Assembly: GCA_002794705.1 (NCBI GenBank)
Contig: PGTK01000002.1
Span: 1-64,000, forward strand
Direction of reading: 5' to 3'
DNA: 64,000 nt
Source of the DNA: Candidatus Thermofonsia Clade 1 bacterium
GTDB taxonomy: Bacteria; Chloroflexota; Anaerolineae; Aggregatilineales; UBA2796
Part shown: piece after piece, positions 1 to 8,640 of the stretch
Numbering within the stretch: the stretch's first letter is position 1
How the letters are laid out: each line of letters opens with the position of its first letter
Made by a program: the position numbers and the translations under genes
The notes under the pieces: model-generated
The model's database searches: none
What the model saw: only the letters and a program-made list of their open reading frames with translations
Told to the model about the DNA's origin: nothing

Positions 1-98
1 AGCTCTCCGTCAATTAATTCATAGCGCTTGCCCGTCTGCGCCTGAATTTCCAGCAGATCGTCGCCCGTCAGCTTGGCGCGCACTTCCTTTTCGCTCAT
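1..98 (-). CDS. Uma2-family putative endonuclease, N-terminal fragment (cut by window edge)
   Basis: Reading leftwards from ATG at 98, the first 32 codons are visible and the gene runs off the window. They read MSEKEVRAKLTGDDL and then a YELIDGEL segment, nearly the same as the start of the next gene (104-667), with DNA identity of roughly five in six bases between 1-98 and 570-667. The YELIDGE(L) segment near the N-terminus is typical of the Uma2/DUF820 restriction-endonuclease-like family. The two genes are tandem paralogues only 5 bp apart, so this one lies downstream of the other in a likely operon. The catalytic part lies outside the window. Confidence 0.75.
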   Translation of the reverse strand, partial: MSEKEVRAKLTGDDLLEIQAQTGKRYELIDGE

Positions 99-103
99 GA
101 TAT

Positions 104-667
104 TCATCCCTCAAACAAAGCGCGTACGGGGACACTAAAGCCCGCTAATGCGCCCTGACCTTCTAACATCGCATCGCCGCTCAAAACACGACTCTCACCT
201 GAGCGCATGTGAACATGCACACTGCGCTCATTAGGATAGACAACCCAGACTGTCTCAACGCCGAAGTTCAGCCATTCTGCCACCTTTTGAGCAATTTCTG
301 CGTCCCGATCATTGGGCGAGACGATCTCAACCACCAAATCTGGCACAAGGCTCAAAAAGCCGCTTGGAATGCCCTCAGGCGGCACGCGCTCCGCACGGAT
401 GAACGCGACATCAGCGCCACGCACTGTGTACGGATCGTTACGCAAATAAAAGCCCACTTCGCCCACCAAAATGCGCCCTAGCTGATGCTGCCGCACATAA
501 TTTCCGAGCAGTAGTGCTAGGCTGAATTCGATGTTGCCGTGAAAGCCGCCTGTGGGTGACACTTCCACCAATTCCCCGTCAATCAGCTCGTAGCTTTTGC
601 CCGTCTGCGCCTGAACTTCCAGCAGATCATCGCCTGTTAGTTTGGCGCGCACGCCTTTTTCGCTCAT
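104..667 (-). CDS. Uma2-family (DUF820) putative endonuclease
   Basis: 187 aa, the usual length for Uma2 proteins, which have a PD-(D/E)xK nuclease fold and often occur in many copies in cyanobacteria and Chloroflexota. Visible landmarks are the N-terminal YELIDGELVE segment, a GADVAFI strand carrying an Asp, PDLVVEIVSPNDR carrying the acidic EI strand, and a following Lys in AQKVAEW, the expected active-site order. Family members are thought to be nucleases, but their biological role is poorly known. The paralogous fragment at 1-98 follows 5 bp downstream. The promoter must lie between 668 and the divergent gene at 776. Confidence 0.85.
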   Translation of the reverse strand: MSEKGVRAKLTGDDLLEVQAQTGKSYELIDGELVEVSPTGGFHGNIEFSLALLLGNYVRQHQLGRILVGEVGFYLRNDPYTVRGADVAFIRAERVPPEGIPSGFLSLVPDLVVEIVSPNDRDAEIAQKVAEWLNFGVETVWVVYPNERSVHVHMRSGESRVLSGDAMLEGQGALAGFSVPVRALFEG

Positions 668-720
668 CGCTTATCATTTTCCTCACAACTTGCCCTGTCA
701 CGATCATAGTCGCTTGTGCC

Positions 721-749
721 TTGACCATGCAAGCAACAAAAGCTATAGT
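721..749 (+). promoter_or_regulatory. Sigma70-type promoter for the 776 gene
   Basis: TTGACC at 721-726 and TATAGT at 744-749 are separated by exactly 17 bp. Transcription would start near 756, about 20 bases before the GTG start at 776. Read by eye only. Confidence 0.5.
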
Positions 750-775
750 TCAGGCACTGCAATTTCGCTGACCGA

Positions 776-1537
776 GTGGAGATCGCTTTGCCGAAAACGC
801 TCATCGTCGTGCCGACTTACAACGAGGCTGAAAACATCGAGCGACTTGTTTCTGCCTTGCTAGATTTGCCCGTCCCTGACCTCTCTGTCCTGATCGTAGA
901 TGACAACTCGCCTGATGGTACAGGTATCATTGCCGATAAATTGGCGGCACAACATCCCAAGCGCGTTCACGTGATCCATCGGGCCGGCAAACAAGGACTC
1001 GGCACTGCCTACGTGCAGGGTTTCCGCTGGGCATTGGCACACGGCTACGAGGCAATTGGGCAAATGGACGCCGATTTCTCACACGATCCAAACGATGTGC
1101 CACGTCTGTTGGCTGCTCTTGAAAGCTGCGACGCCGTGATCGGGTCACGCTACGTGAAAGGCGGCAAACTGGATGAGCGCTGGAGCATCTGGCGGCGCTT
1201 GCTGAGCTGGTGGGCGAATCGAGTCTGGGTGGGCGTGATTTTGCGGTCGCCTGTGCGCGATAACACCGGCGGCTTCCGCATGTGGCGGCGCGAGACGCTC
1301 ATCGGCATGGATTTAGACCGCGTGCGCTCAAATGGCTACGTCTTTCAGGTAGAGATCACCTACCTTGCCCTGCGCTTGGGCTACAAATTCGTCGAAGTGC
1401 CGATTTACTTCGCTGACCGCAAATACGGACACTCCAAAATGGGCTTGCGCATCCAGCTGGAGGCTGCACTGGGAGTCTTCAAAGTGCGCAACCGCTATCA
1501 TCACCTGACGCCCGCCCAGCGCGCCCAGCACGCCTAG
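776..1537 (+). CDS. Polyprenol-phosphate mannosyltransferase-like GT2 glycosyltransferase
   Basis: 253 aa, GTG start. The N-terminus has the GT-A pattern LIVVPTYNEAENI, then VDDNSPDGTG, and the metal-binding DAD in MDADFSHDP. The C-terminal FADRKYGHSKM is characteristic of dolichyl/polyprenyl-phosphate mannose (Dpm1-like) synthases. The expected reaction is transfer of a hexose from a nucleotide sugar to a polyprenyl phosphate at the cytoplasmic membrane face, giving a lipid-linked donor. It has no membrane helices of its own, as in the short Dpm1 type. The next gene, 22 bp downstream, is a huge membrane protein with a flippase domain, consistent with a lipid-linked sugar pathway. Which sugar is used cannot be told. 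Confidence 0.88.
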   Translation: MEIALPKTLIVVPTYNEAENIERLVSALLDLPVPDLSVLIVDDNSPDGTGIIADKLAAQHPKRVHVIHRAGKQGLGTAYVQGFRWALAHGYEAIGQMDADFSHDPNDVPRLLAALESCDAVIGSRYVKGGKLDERWSIWRRLLSWWANRVWVGVILRSPVRDNTGGFRMWRRETLIGMDLDRVRSNGYVFQVEITYLALRLGYKFVEVPIYFADRKYGHSKMGLRIQLEAALGVFKVRNRYHHLTPAQRAQHA

Positions 1538-1559
1538 CGAAAGGCAACCGCACGCGCTT

Positions 1560-4500
1560 ATGTCCCCACGCCGCGCCGATTTGCTCAACGGGCTGTTGCT
1601 CTTCGTGCTGCCGCTGATCCTCTTCTGGGAGGTCACACTAGGCGGGCGCACGCTCCTGCCCGCTGATAACTTGTATCAGTATCAGCCATACGCGGCATAT
1701 CGCGCACAGGTAGGTGCGCCCGAAGTACCGCACAACGCCCTGCTCTCTGACCTTGTGCTGCAAAACTGGCAGTGGAAACACTTCATCCGCACTAGCCTCG
1801 CTAATGGCGAATTACCGCTGTGGAATCCGTATCTGTTCGCAGGCGTACCGTTCCTAGCAGCGGGTCAGCATTCAGCGCTCTATCCATTCAGCCTGATCTA
1901 CTATATTCTGCCGCTAGAGAGCGCCTACGGCTGGTTCACAGTCATACAACTGTGGTTAGCGGGCATCCTGATGTACGCCTTCCTACGCGGCATTGGACTG
2001 GGGCGCTTTGCAGCGCTGATCGGCGGAATTGCCTATCAGCTGAACAGCTTCTTCATTGCCAGCGCCGTCTTTCCGATGATCATCGCGGCGGCGATCTGGT
2101 TGCCTTTCCTGCTACTGATGTGCGAGGCACTCCTACTCAGGCGGACTCTCTTCGGCAAAGCAGCGCAGCCTGTCTGGATTGTGCTGGGCGGGCTTGGGCT
2201 GGGCATGTCGGTTCTGGCAGGGCATGTTGAGTTTTTCTATTACAGTCTGCTGGTGATGGCATTCTGGTGCGCCCTGCGGCTGCTCATCCTGTGGCTGGAC
2301 CAGCGCGAGAGTCTTCAAACGCTGATCGGGCGTGGCATGGCGCTCATCGGCATGGTCGCGCTCGGAATCGGGCTTGGGGCTGTACAATTCATGCCGTTCT
2401 ACGAGCTGGTCAACACCAGTTTCCGCGAAGGACGCGCCAGCTTTGAGCAGATTCTGAGCTATGGCTTGCCGCCACGCCACGCGCTCGCCTTCCTGATGCC
2501 AAATATCTACGGCTCGCCTGCGCAACACTCCTATTTTGACCTCTTCACAGGTCAGCTGACAGAGCTGCGCTGGCAGCGCGCTGATGGCGCTCTGATCACC
2601 AACACTTTCATGGAAGGCGGCAAGAATTACGTCGAAGGCGCCTCCTATGCAGGCGTCTTGACCCTGATCCTCGCGCTGATCGGCGCGTTAAGCCGCAATC
2701 AGCGCGCTGAGGCGCCCTACCGCCTTCTGTTGCTGCTGATCAGCCTGTTCTCAATCCTGTTTGCCTTCGGCACGCCGCTCTATGCCTTGCTCTATTACGG
2801 GCTACCGGGCATCAGCCAGCTACATTCGCCCTTCCGCTGGATTTTCCTATTGATGTTCTGTCTCGCCGCGCTCGCCGCCTATGGCGCGCAGGCTTTGCAT
2901 GAAGCGCACACACAACCGACCTCACGCCTGTTTCGTGCAGCGCGACTGCTCGGCTACGGGCTGATCGGCGCAGGCGCGGCACTGCTAATCGTCTTGATCG
3001 GCGCCCGAATCGCCTATGGGCAAGTCCGTCCTTTGATCCAGAGCCTCTATGACAATCTAGCAGGTGCGAATCTCGCCTATCCCTCGTCTGAGGTCTTTTT
3101 TAGCATCAAGGCGCGTGAGATTTTCCTGTTCGCCTTGCTGCTAATTGGCAGCGGGATCGTTGTGCGCGTCAGTCGCTGCCCGATCTACCTGCAGCGCATC
3201 CCGATCTGGCAGATCGTGGCAGTCGCCCTGCTCAGCACTGACCTAATCGGCGCATCCTACGGCTTCAATCCCGCTGCCGATCCCAAATGGCTGAACTTTG
3301 AGCCGCCTGCCATCACGTGGCTACGGGCGCAGTCGCCACAAGAATGGCGGCTGACAACCTACCAAGCACCCAATGCAAATGCCACACTCAACGCAAATAT
3401 GGCGTGGCGCTTCGGGCTACAAGACATACGCGGCTACGATAGCATCATCACGCGGCAATACGTTGCATACATGCAACAAATCGCGCCGCAGAGCCAACTG
3501 CTCTACAATCGCATTGCGCCAATCTACCCCGACACAGCCGAAGCGCTCAACTCGCCCTACCTAGACCTGCTGAGCGTCCGTTACGTGCTGAGCGAGGCGC
3601 CGCTCGATCTGGAGCGCTTTCCAGATTACCGTCTCGCCTACCAAGACGAATCAGTCTACATCTACGAAAATACCCGCGCCCTGCCACGCGCCTTTATCCT
3701 CTCAGAGCCGTCTGACAATCCACCGACTCTCGCACAGATCGTCCCTGCGAGGCTTGAGCGCGCTACGCACAACGAAGTGCTGGTGCGCGCACGTGCCGAT
3801 CAAGCTGATAGCGCGCTAATCCTGACCGACTCATACGCCGAAGGCTGGCGCGCCTACATCCGCCCAGCAAACGCGCCCGAAGATGCCGAACAAGCAACCT
3901 CAATTGAGCTTGTCTACGGCAATTTCCGCCGCGTGAGCCTACCCGAAGGCGAATGGCTAGTGCGCTTCCGTTACTCACCGCCGTCATTCCAAATTGGCGC
4001 GTTCGCCTCATTCCTGAGCGGCACAATCGCGCTCTTCCTCCTGATGATCTGGGCGTGGCGCGCTTTCTACCGCGAAGGGCAAGGCGAGGTCAGCGGGGTG
4101 CGACGCTTTGCCAAAAACAGCCTCGCGCCGATTGCTCTGAATCTGTTCAATCGGCTGATTGACATGGCGTTCGCTTTCATCATGCTGCGCTTGCTCGGAC
4201 CAGCAGCCGCAGGGGCATACTACTACGCCGTCGTAATCTTCGGCTGGTTCGACATCCTGACCAACTTCGGATTGAACACGCTCCTGACACGGGAAGTGGC
4301 GCGCAACTTGGGCGCAGCGGGCAGCTACCTGCTCAATAGCAGCTTGCTACGGCTTGGTCTAGCGGCGGCAGGCGTACCCCTGCTCATCGGCTTTCTGGCA
4401 GTGCGCAGCGCCCTAGAGCCAACCCTCGATAGCACCACGATCATCGCCATTATCCTACTCTACATCGGCTTAGTGCCGAACAGCATCAGCACAGGGCTCA

Positions 4501-5582
4501 CAGCCCTGCTCTACGCCTACCAAAAGGCAGAAATTCCCTCCGCCGTAGCGACGATCACGGTCATTTTGAAGTCAGCGGCGGGCGTCGCTGTACTTTTGGC
4601 GGGCTTTGGCGTGATCGGTCTAGCAGCGGTGAGCATTGCGCTCAACTTTGTGACTCTCGCACTGCTCACAGTGAGCGTCCGTGCCGCTATGCGCGAAACT
4701 CCAACAGAGGTTGCTACTGAGCGGGTCAGCCTGCGGCGCGACCTGCTGCGCGGAATGCTGGTGAGCAGCTTTCCGCTCATGCTCAATCATCTGCTGGCAA
4801 CAGTCTTCTTCAAAATTGACGTGGTGATCCTAGAGCCGCTACAAGGCGACGCCATTGTAGGGCAATACAGCACTGCCTACAAATGGCTCGATGCGCTTGG
4901 CGTGATTCCTGCGCTCTTCACTATGGCGCTCCTGCCGATCATGGCGCGGCAAGCCCAAGAAGATCGAGAAGGCTTGCGGCGCAATTATGACTTTGCGGTC
5001 AAGCTGCTGGTGAGCCTAGCCGTACCAATCGCCGTCATCACAACCTTCAGCGCCTATTTCCTAATCAACTTGCTGGGCGGCGCACGCTATTTGCCAAACG
5101 GCGCCATTGCCCTGCAAATCATGGTCTGGTTCATGCCCATTGGCTGGATCAACAGCCTGACCAACTATGTGCTGGTGGCGCTCGATCAGCAAGCGCGCAT
5201 GAAATGGGCGTTTTTGGCAGGCGTGAGCTTCAATATCATCACGAACCTGCTTTTTGTGCCGATCTACGGCTTTCAGGCGGCGGCGGTCACGACGATCCTC
5301 TCAGAGATCGTGCTACTAGTCGCTTTCTACCGTCTGTTAAGACAAGCGCTAGGCAAGGTCAACTGGGTCAGCTTGCTGTGGCGTCCGTGGGTAGCGGGCG
5401 CGTGTATGACGGGGGTACTAGCGGCGCTATGGTCAGTATTGCCATTAGTGGCAGTGCTTGTGGCGGGCGCAGTCTACAGCGGGATACTCTGGCTATTGCG
5501 CCCGTTCACAAGCTGGGAGATGAGTCGTCTTGCCTTGCTGCTGCCACAGCCGTTGCAGCGCGTCTGGCTGCGCAGCGGCTAA
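1560..5582 (+). CDS. Fusion of YfhO-family membrane protein and Wzx-type oligosaccharide flippase
   Basis: 1340 aa, ATG start 22 bp after the GT2 gene. Residues 1 to about 830 look like a YfhO-type (GT-C-like) membrane protein: many hydrophobic helices, an ANGELPLWNPYLFAG segment near the N-terminus, and a large soluble part at about 570-800 that contains RGYDSIITRQY and DSYAEGWRAY, ending in a helix. From about residue 847 (VRRFAKNSLAPIALN) to the end it is a typical polysaccharide-biosynthesis flippase (Wzx/MATE-like), with RLLGPAAAGAYYYAV and NTLLTREVARNLG. YfhO proteins in Firmicutes help decorate teichoic acids; Wzx flips lipid-linked glycans. Finding both in one chain suggests coupled glycan transfer and flipping. 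I see no stop, frameshift or composition break at the joint, so the fusion seems real. Its last 4 bases overlap the convergent gene 5579-5905. Confidence 0.85.
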   Translation: MSPRRADLLNGLLLFVLPLILFWEVTLGGRTLLPADNLYQYQPYAAYRAQVGAPEVPHNALLSDLVLQNWQWKHFIRTSLANGELPLWNPYLFAGVPFLAAGQHSALYPFSLIYYILPLESAYGWFTVIQLWLAGILMYAFLRGIGLGRFAALIGGIAYQLNSFFIASAVFPMIIAAAIWLPFLLLMCEALLLRRTLFGKAAQPVWIVLGGLGLGMSVLAGHVEFFYYSLLVMAFWCALRLLILWLDQRESLQTLIGRGMALIGMVALGIGLGAVQFMPFYELVNTSFREGRASFEQILSYGLPPRHALAFLMPNIYGSPAQHSYFDLFTGQLTELRWQRADGALITNTFMEGGKNYVEGASYAGVLTLILALIGALSRNQRAEAPYRLLLLLISLFSILFAFGTPLYALLYYGLPGISQLHSPFRWIFLLMFCLAALAAYGAQALHEAHTQPTSRLFRAARLLGYGLIGAGAALLIVLIGARIAYGQVRPLIQSLYDNLAGANLAYPSSEVFFSIKAREIFLFALLLIGSGIVVRVSRCPIYLQRIPIWQIVAVALLSTDLIGASYGFNPAADPKWLNFEPPAITWLRAQSPQEWRLTTYQAPNANATLNANMAWRFGLQDIRGYDSIITRQYVAYMQQIAPQSQLLYNRIAPIYPDTAEALNSPYLDLLSVRYVLSEAPLDLERFPDYRLAYQDESVYIYENTRALPRAFILSEPSDNPPTLAQIVPARLERATHNEVLVRARADQADSALILTDSYAEGWRAYIRPANAPEDAEQATSIELVYGNFRRVSLPEGEWLVRFRYSPPSFQIGAFASFLSGTIALFLLMIWAWRAFYREGQGEVSGVRRFAKNSLAPIALNLFNRLIDMAFAFIMLRLLGPAAAGAYYYAVVIFGWFDILTNFGLNTLLTREVARNLGAAGSYLLNSSLLRLGLAAAGVPLLIGFLAVRSALEPTLDSTTIIAIILLYIGLVPNSISTGLTALLYAYQKAEIPSAVATITVILKSAAGVAVLLAGFGVIGLAAVSIALNFVTLALLTVSVRAAMRETPTEVATERVSLRRDLLRGMLVSSFPLMLNHLLATVFFKIDVVILEPLQGDAIVGQYSTAYKWLDALGVIPALFTMALLPIMARQAQEDREGLRRNYDFAVKLLVSLAVPIAVITTFSAYFLINLLGGARYLPNGAIALQIMVWFMPIGWINSLTNYVLVALDQQARMKWAFLAGVSFNIITNLLFVPIYGFQAAAVTTILSEIVLLVAFYRLLRQALGKVNWVSLLWRPWVAGACMTGVLAALWSVLPLVAVLVAGAVYSGILWLLRPFTSWEMSRLALLLPQPLQRVWLRSG

Positions 5583-5905
5583 TGCTTAGGCTCAGCCTCA
5601 AGGCGGATGATTTTCAAGCCGCGCTCCATGACTGTACGCAGCACAAACGGGCTAGAGACAATGGGCAGGCGCAGCTCACGCCCATCTTTGCTCAGGACAA
5701 AGTGATAGACCGAGACGCGCCGCCCTGCGCCCAGCGTGAACGTCTCAACCTTGACGGTCTCAGCCAGCTGCCAGCCTGCACGCAAGTACTGCTGCAGCAC
5801 ATCAGCGGAGGTATAGGTTTGGGAAAGCGGCGACCAGTGCCGATACTCTTCAACGTTGAATTCCTGCGCAACGCTCGTCGAAGCGCTATAGAAACTGCTA
5901 GACAT
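5579..5905 (-). CDS. Hypothetical protein, 108 aa
   Basis: I do not recognise this protein. ATG at 5905 is preferred over the GTG codons just upstream, because AGGTGG sits about 5 bases before it and includes those GTGs. It is soluble, with no signal peptide or membrane segment. It has an N-terminal helix-like part around EEYRHWSPLSQTYTSADVLQQYL and then alternating strand-like segments. A vague likeness to short regulatory or dimerisation folds is not enough to assign a function. It overlaps the convergent flippase fusion by 4 bp at its 3' end and is divergent from 6062. Confidence 0.6.
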   Translation of the reverse strand: MSSSFYSASTSVAQEFNVEEYRHWSPLSQTYTSADVLQQYLRAGWQLAETVKVETFTLGAGRRVSVYHFVLSKDGRELRLPIVSSPFVLRTVMERGLKIIRLEAEPKH

Positions 5906-6061
5906 AAGCACCACCTATCTGCTACACAACACTTGATGGGAAGAACTCTGCGGCGTTGCTTGTTACAACTTTCACTATACATTCGATTTTGTTATGAGTA
6001 CATAGCGATAGCATTGAGAATGCAATAAGAAGTTATCGGATTTTAATTGTATTGACGAATC

Positions 6062-6367
6062 ATGAGCGCATTTTTATTCCTGACGCTTGTCTTTACGCCC
6101 GCGATCTTAATGATCGTATTTTGGGCGCGGAACGATCAGCTAGGGAGCTTTGTGAACGTCCTGCCCTCACTGAGCGCCTTGCTCTACGCCCTGCCCTACG
6201 AGGGCGTGATCATCGCAGCGCGCTTTTGGCAGGTGAACTCAGCGACTGCCTCAGGTATCATTGTGCTAGGCGTGCCGCTTGAGCGTCTCGCCTTAGACGG
6301 CATGGCAGTCCTATTGGCAAGTCTTATGGCACAATGGTTATGGCGCGCACACTCGGCAAGGCAATAG
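6062..6367 (+). CDS. Small membrane protein resembling a lycopene-cyclase domain
   Basis: 101 aa with about three hydrophobic helices. The segment ASGIIVLGVPLERLALD resembles the Gly-x-x-x-Gly-hydrophobic-Pro-hydrophobic-Glu-Glu signature that ends a CrtYc/CrtYd lycopene-cyclase domain, and PYEGVIIAARFWQ would match the preceding WDxxAxxxxxW stretch. The second Glu is Arg here, so activity is doubtful. If real, it would act on carotenoids in the membrane; the only other isoprenoid gene here is fni at 10096. It overlaps the next gene (6334) by 34 bp in another frame, which suggests translational coupling. It could simply be an unrelated small membrane protein. Confidence 0.5.
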   Translation: MSAFLFLTLVFTPAILMIVFWARNDQLGSFVNVLPSLSALLYALPYEGVIIAARFWQVNSATASGIIVLGVPLERLALDGMAVLLASLMAQWLWRAHSARQ

Positions 6368-7767
6368 GCGTGATGGTCTTACTGGGTATGGCGTTGCAAA
6401 TTGCGCCGATCCGTGGACAGACTGAGTTGCCACGCTTGCCGATCAGCGCGCTATGGAGTGACGGCTCGCGCTTGCTGATCGGGCAAGGTGGCACGCTCTC
6501 TGAGGTAGTCCCAACTGCAGAGCGGTTGCTGGTGAGCTGGCAGATCGGCTTAGGGCGCGGCGCTCTGCAAGCGATCGCGGTCTGTGCACCTTTCATCTTC
6601 GTCTTGAGTGCCGACGGCGTGAGTGTGCTGGACTCTGATCGGCGCGAACGCGCCTTCGGGCGCGGCGGCGGACATCGCATCGCTTGCAACGGCGATCAGG
6701 TCTGGATTGCAGCGCTAGGCGCGGGCGTACGGCGCTATCGTTTCAGCCCTGATGGGCGTCTAACAGCCCTAGAGCCGATTCGTACCACAACGCCTGCCTA
6801 CGACGTTGTGCCAAGTGGCGGTACAGCTTTTTGGGTCGCCGAAGGTGCAGAAGGCGTACGCCGCTACAATTTTGACGGCACAGTCCAGCTTTGGCTGAAC
6901 ACTTTCGCGCCTGCTCAAGTGGTGCATGAGCGTGAAAACGTACTGTACATCGGACACAGCGCACAGCTGAGCATTCTGAGGCTGAGCGACCCGTTGCGAC
7001 TGATCGGCTCAGCCAGCTTGACGCCCAGCGATGCCACGCTTTCAGACTTGCTGATCGTCGGCAATCGGATTTATGCAGGACGGCAGCACGCCTCAGGGCG
7101 CGGCGCATCACTGATCGCCTTTGAGCTACTTGGATCGGAACTGCGCTTGATCGGACAATTCGGCGAAGATAGCGACGGCGCCCGTCTAGGCGCAGTAGGG
7201 ATAGAGCTATTTGTAGTCAGCGGGAGCGCCTTCACATGGCTGCGCTTTACAGAAGCTGCGCCACGAGTTGTCATGACATGGTCAGCGAGGGCGCCGCGCT
7301 GCGCGCTTAACATACCGACTGATCCGCAGCCCGCCGACGGCGCGCAAGTGTCCGAAGGCAGTGTGACCCTGCAATGGCGCGCCAGCTGCGCTGAGTCGTT
7401 TGAGCTATGGCTCGATGGTGCCATGATCGCAACTGTGCCGTCTGTGCAAGACGCCCAGTCCGATCGTCCGTTGCACAGTTATGCGCTCCAGCTGACCGAA
7501 GGCGTCCATCGTTGGCAGGTCATCGCTCTAGACAACGGCGGGGCGCGTTTGGCTAGTCCGATGTGGCGCGTGAGCGTACGCAGCGAGGGCTTGCTCAGCA
7601 CAATCAGCGCGCCGCGCCGCGAGTTGCTCTATCAGCCGCCGCCTTTCGCTGTGCGCACGCCCAGCGAGGCGCTGACCTTGCTTGGAATGGCGTTTTGCAG
7701 TGGCTTGCTGGTCGTGATTGTGGCAGCGTGGTGGCTTGGTGTGCGTGCGCAGCGCCGCTACTGGTGA
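6334..7767 (+). CDS. Secreted, C-terminally membrane-anchored beta-propeller-like protein
   Basis: 477 aa. It has an N-terminal signal peptide (residues about 1-30, ending IRGQ). About 300 residues of repeating beta units follow, with phrases such as GNRIYAGRQ, GTAFWVAEGAEGVRRY and VLYIGHSAQLSILRLSDPLRLIG, the style of LVIVD/WD-like propellers. An Ig/fibronectin-like domain begins near PTDPQPADGAQVSEGSVTLQW and ends VHRWQVIALDN. A last transmembrane helix (LLGMAFCSGLLVVIVAAWW) is followed by basic residues. This gives outward display with a C-terminal anchor. No enzyme motif is visible; binding or scaffold is the likely role. It lies 9 bp before trmD and overlaps 6062-6367. Confidence 0.7.
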   Translation: MVMARTLGKAIGVMVLLGMALQIAPIRGQTELPRLPISALWSDGSRLLIGQGGTLSEVVPTAERLLVSWQIGLGRGALQAIAVCAPFIFVLSADGVSVLDSDRRERAFGRGGGHRIACNGDQVWIAALGAGVRRYRFSPDGRLTALEPIRTTTPAYDVVPSGGTAFWVAEGAEGVRRYNFDGTVQLWLNTFAPAQVVHERENVLYIGHSAQLSILRLSDPLRLIGSASLTPSDATLSDLLIVGNRIYAGRQHASGRGASLIAFELLGSELRLIGQFGEDSDGARLGAVGIELFVVSGSAFTWLRFTEAAPRVVMTWSARAPRCALNIPTDPQPADGAQVSEGSVTLQWRASCAESFELWLDGAMIATVPSVQDAQSDRPLHSYALQLTEGVHRWQVIALDNGGARLASPMWRVSVRSEGLLSTISAPRRELLYQPPPFAVRTPSEALTLLGMAFCSGLLVVIVAAWWLGVRAQRRYW

Positions 7768-7776
7768 GGTTACCTG

Positions 7777-8532
7777 ATGCGCTTTGAGATTTTCACGCTT
7801 TTCCCTGCTATGTTCGAGAGCGTGCTGAGCGAGAGCATCCTCAAGCGCGCCCGTGAGCGCGGCTTGCTGACTGTCAATTTGCACAACATCCGTGACTACG
7901 CAACGGACAAGCATCAGACCACTGATGAGCCGCCCTATGGCGGCGGCGGCGGCATGATTTTGAAAGTTGAGCCGATTGTGCGCGCCGTCGAGAGCGTTTT
8001 ACAAGGTGAGTCCGTGCCAGTTATTTTAACAACGCCACAGGGAGAGCGCTTTACGCAGCGCATGGCGGCTGAGTTCGCCCAGTACCCGCGCCTTGCGATC
8101 ATCTGTGGGCGCTACGAGGGCGTGGATGAGCGCGTGCGCGATCTCGTAGTGACCTATGAGGTGAGCATCGGCGACTATGTGCTGAGCGGCGGCGAGTTGG
8201 CGGCTATGGTCATGCTGGATGCCATTGCGCGGCATATCCCCAATGTGCTGGGCAACGCCGAGTCGGCGCTGAACGACTCGTTCAGCAGCGGTCTGTTGGA
8301 GGGCGCACACTACACACGCCCGCCTGAGTTTCGCAGCTTGCGCGTGCCAGAGGTGCTTCTGAGCGGCGATCACGGCGCTGTAGCGCAATGGCGGCGTGAG
8401 AGCGCGCTACGCCGCACGTGGCAACGCCGTCCCGATTTGCTCCTGAGCGCCTCACTGAGCGAGTCGGAGCGCTATTTCCTAGCTGAACTGGCTGAGTCAT
8501 GGGTGCGCCACAAAGATTTAGCGTCTGGTTAA
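7777..8532 (+). CDS. trmD: tRNA (guanine37-N1)-methyltransferase
   Basis: 251 aa, the normal length. TrmD transfers a methyl group from S-adenosylmethionine to N1 of G37 in tRNAs with a G at position 36, which prevents +1 frameshifting. Landmarks are the N-terminal [11 protein letters not shown], the Gly-rich [13 protein letters not shown], and the trefoil-knot SAM loop [10 protein letters not shown] followed by [13 protein letters not shown]. The C-terminal domain has [19 protein letters not shown] and [13 protein letters not shown], both standard. The family's usual neighbours (rimM, rplS, rpsP) are absent, so it has been separated from the common ribosomal operon. Confidence 0.97.
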   Translation: MRFEIFTLFPAMFESVLSESILKRARERGLLTVNLHNIRDYATDKHQTTDEPPYGGGGGMILKVEPIVRAVESVLQGESVPVILTTPQGERFTQRMAAEFAQYPRLAIICGRYEGVDERVRDLVVTYEVSIGDYVLSGGELAAMVMLDAIARHIPNVLGNAESALNDSFSSGLLEGAHYTRPPEFRSLRVPEVLLSGDHGAVAQWRRESALRRTWQRRPDLLLSASLSESERYFLAELAESWVRHKDLASG

Positions 8533-8545
8533 TTGCTTAAATTGC

Positions 8546-8574
8546 TTGCAATATTGGCGTCTCTTGGATACACT
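8546..8574 (+). promoter_or_regulatory. Candidate promoter for the sugar-binding protein gene
   Basis: TTGCAA (8546-8551) and TACACT (8569-8574) are separated by 17 bp. The leader to the ATG at 8641 would be about 60 bases and carries GAGGAG at 8629-8634 as ribosome binding site. Confidence 0.35.
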
Positions 8575-8640
8575 CTAATCGGCATCGCGTGGCTGTTGCC
8601 ATGCGTATACTGGCTTATGACGACCTAGAGGAGTTACTAC

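Noticed and set aside
5204..6028. Long plus-strand ORF (274 codons) across the end of the flippase gene
   Set aside because: Out of frame with the flippase and antisense to the 5579 gene; low-complexity Arg/Gln-rich composition typical of shadows.
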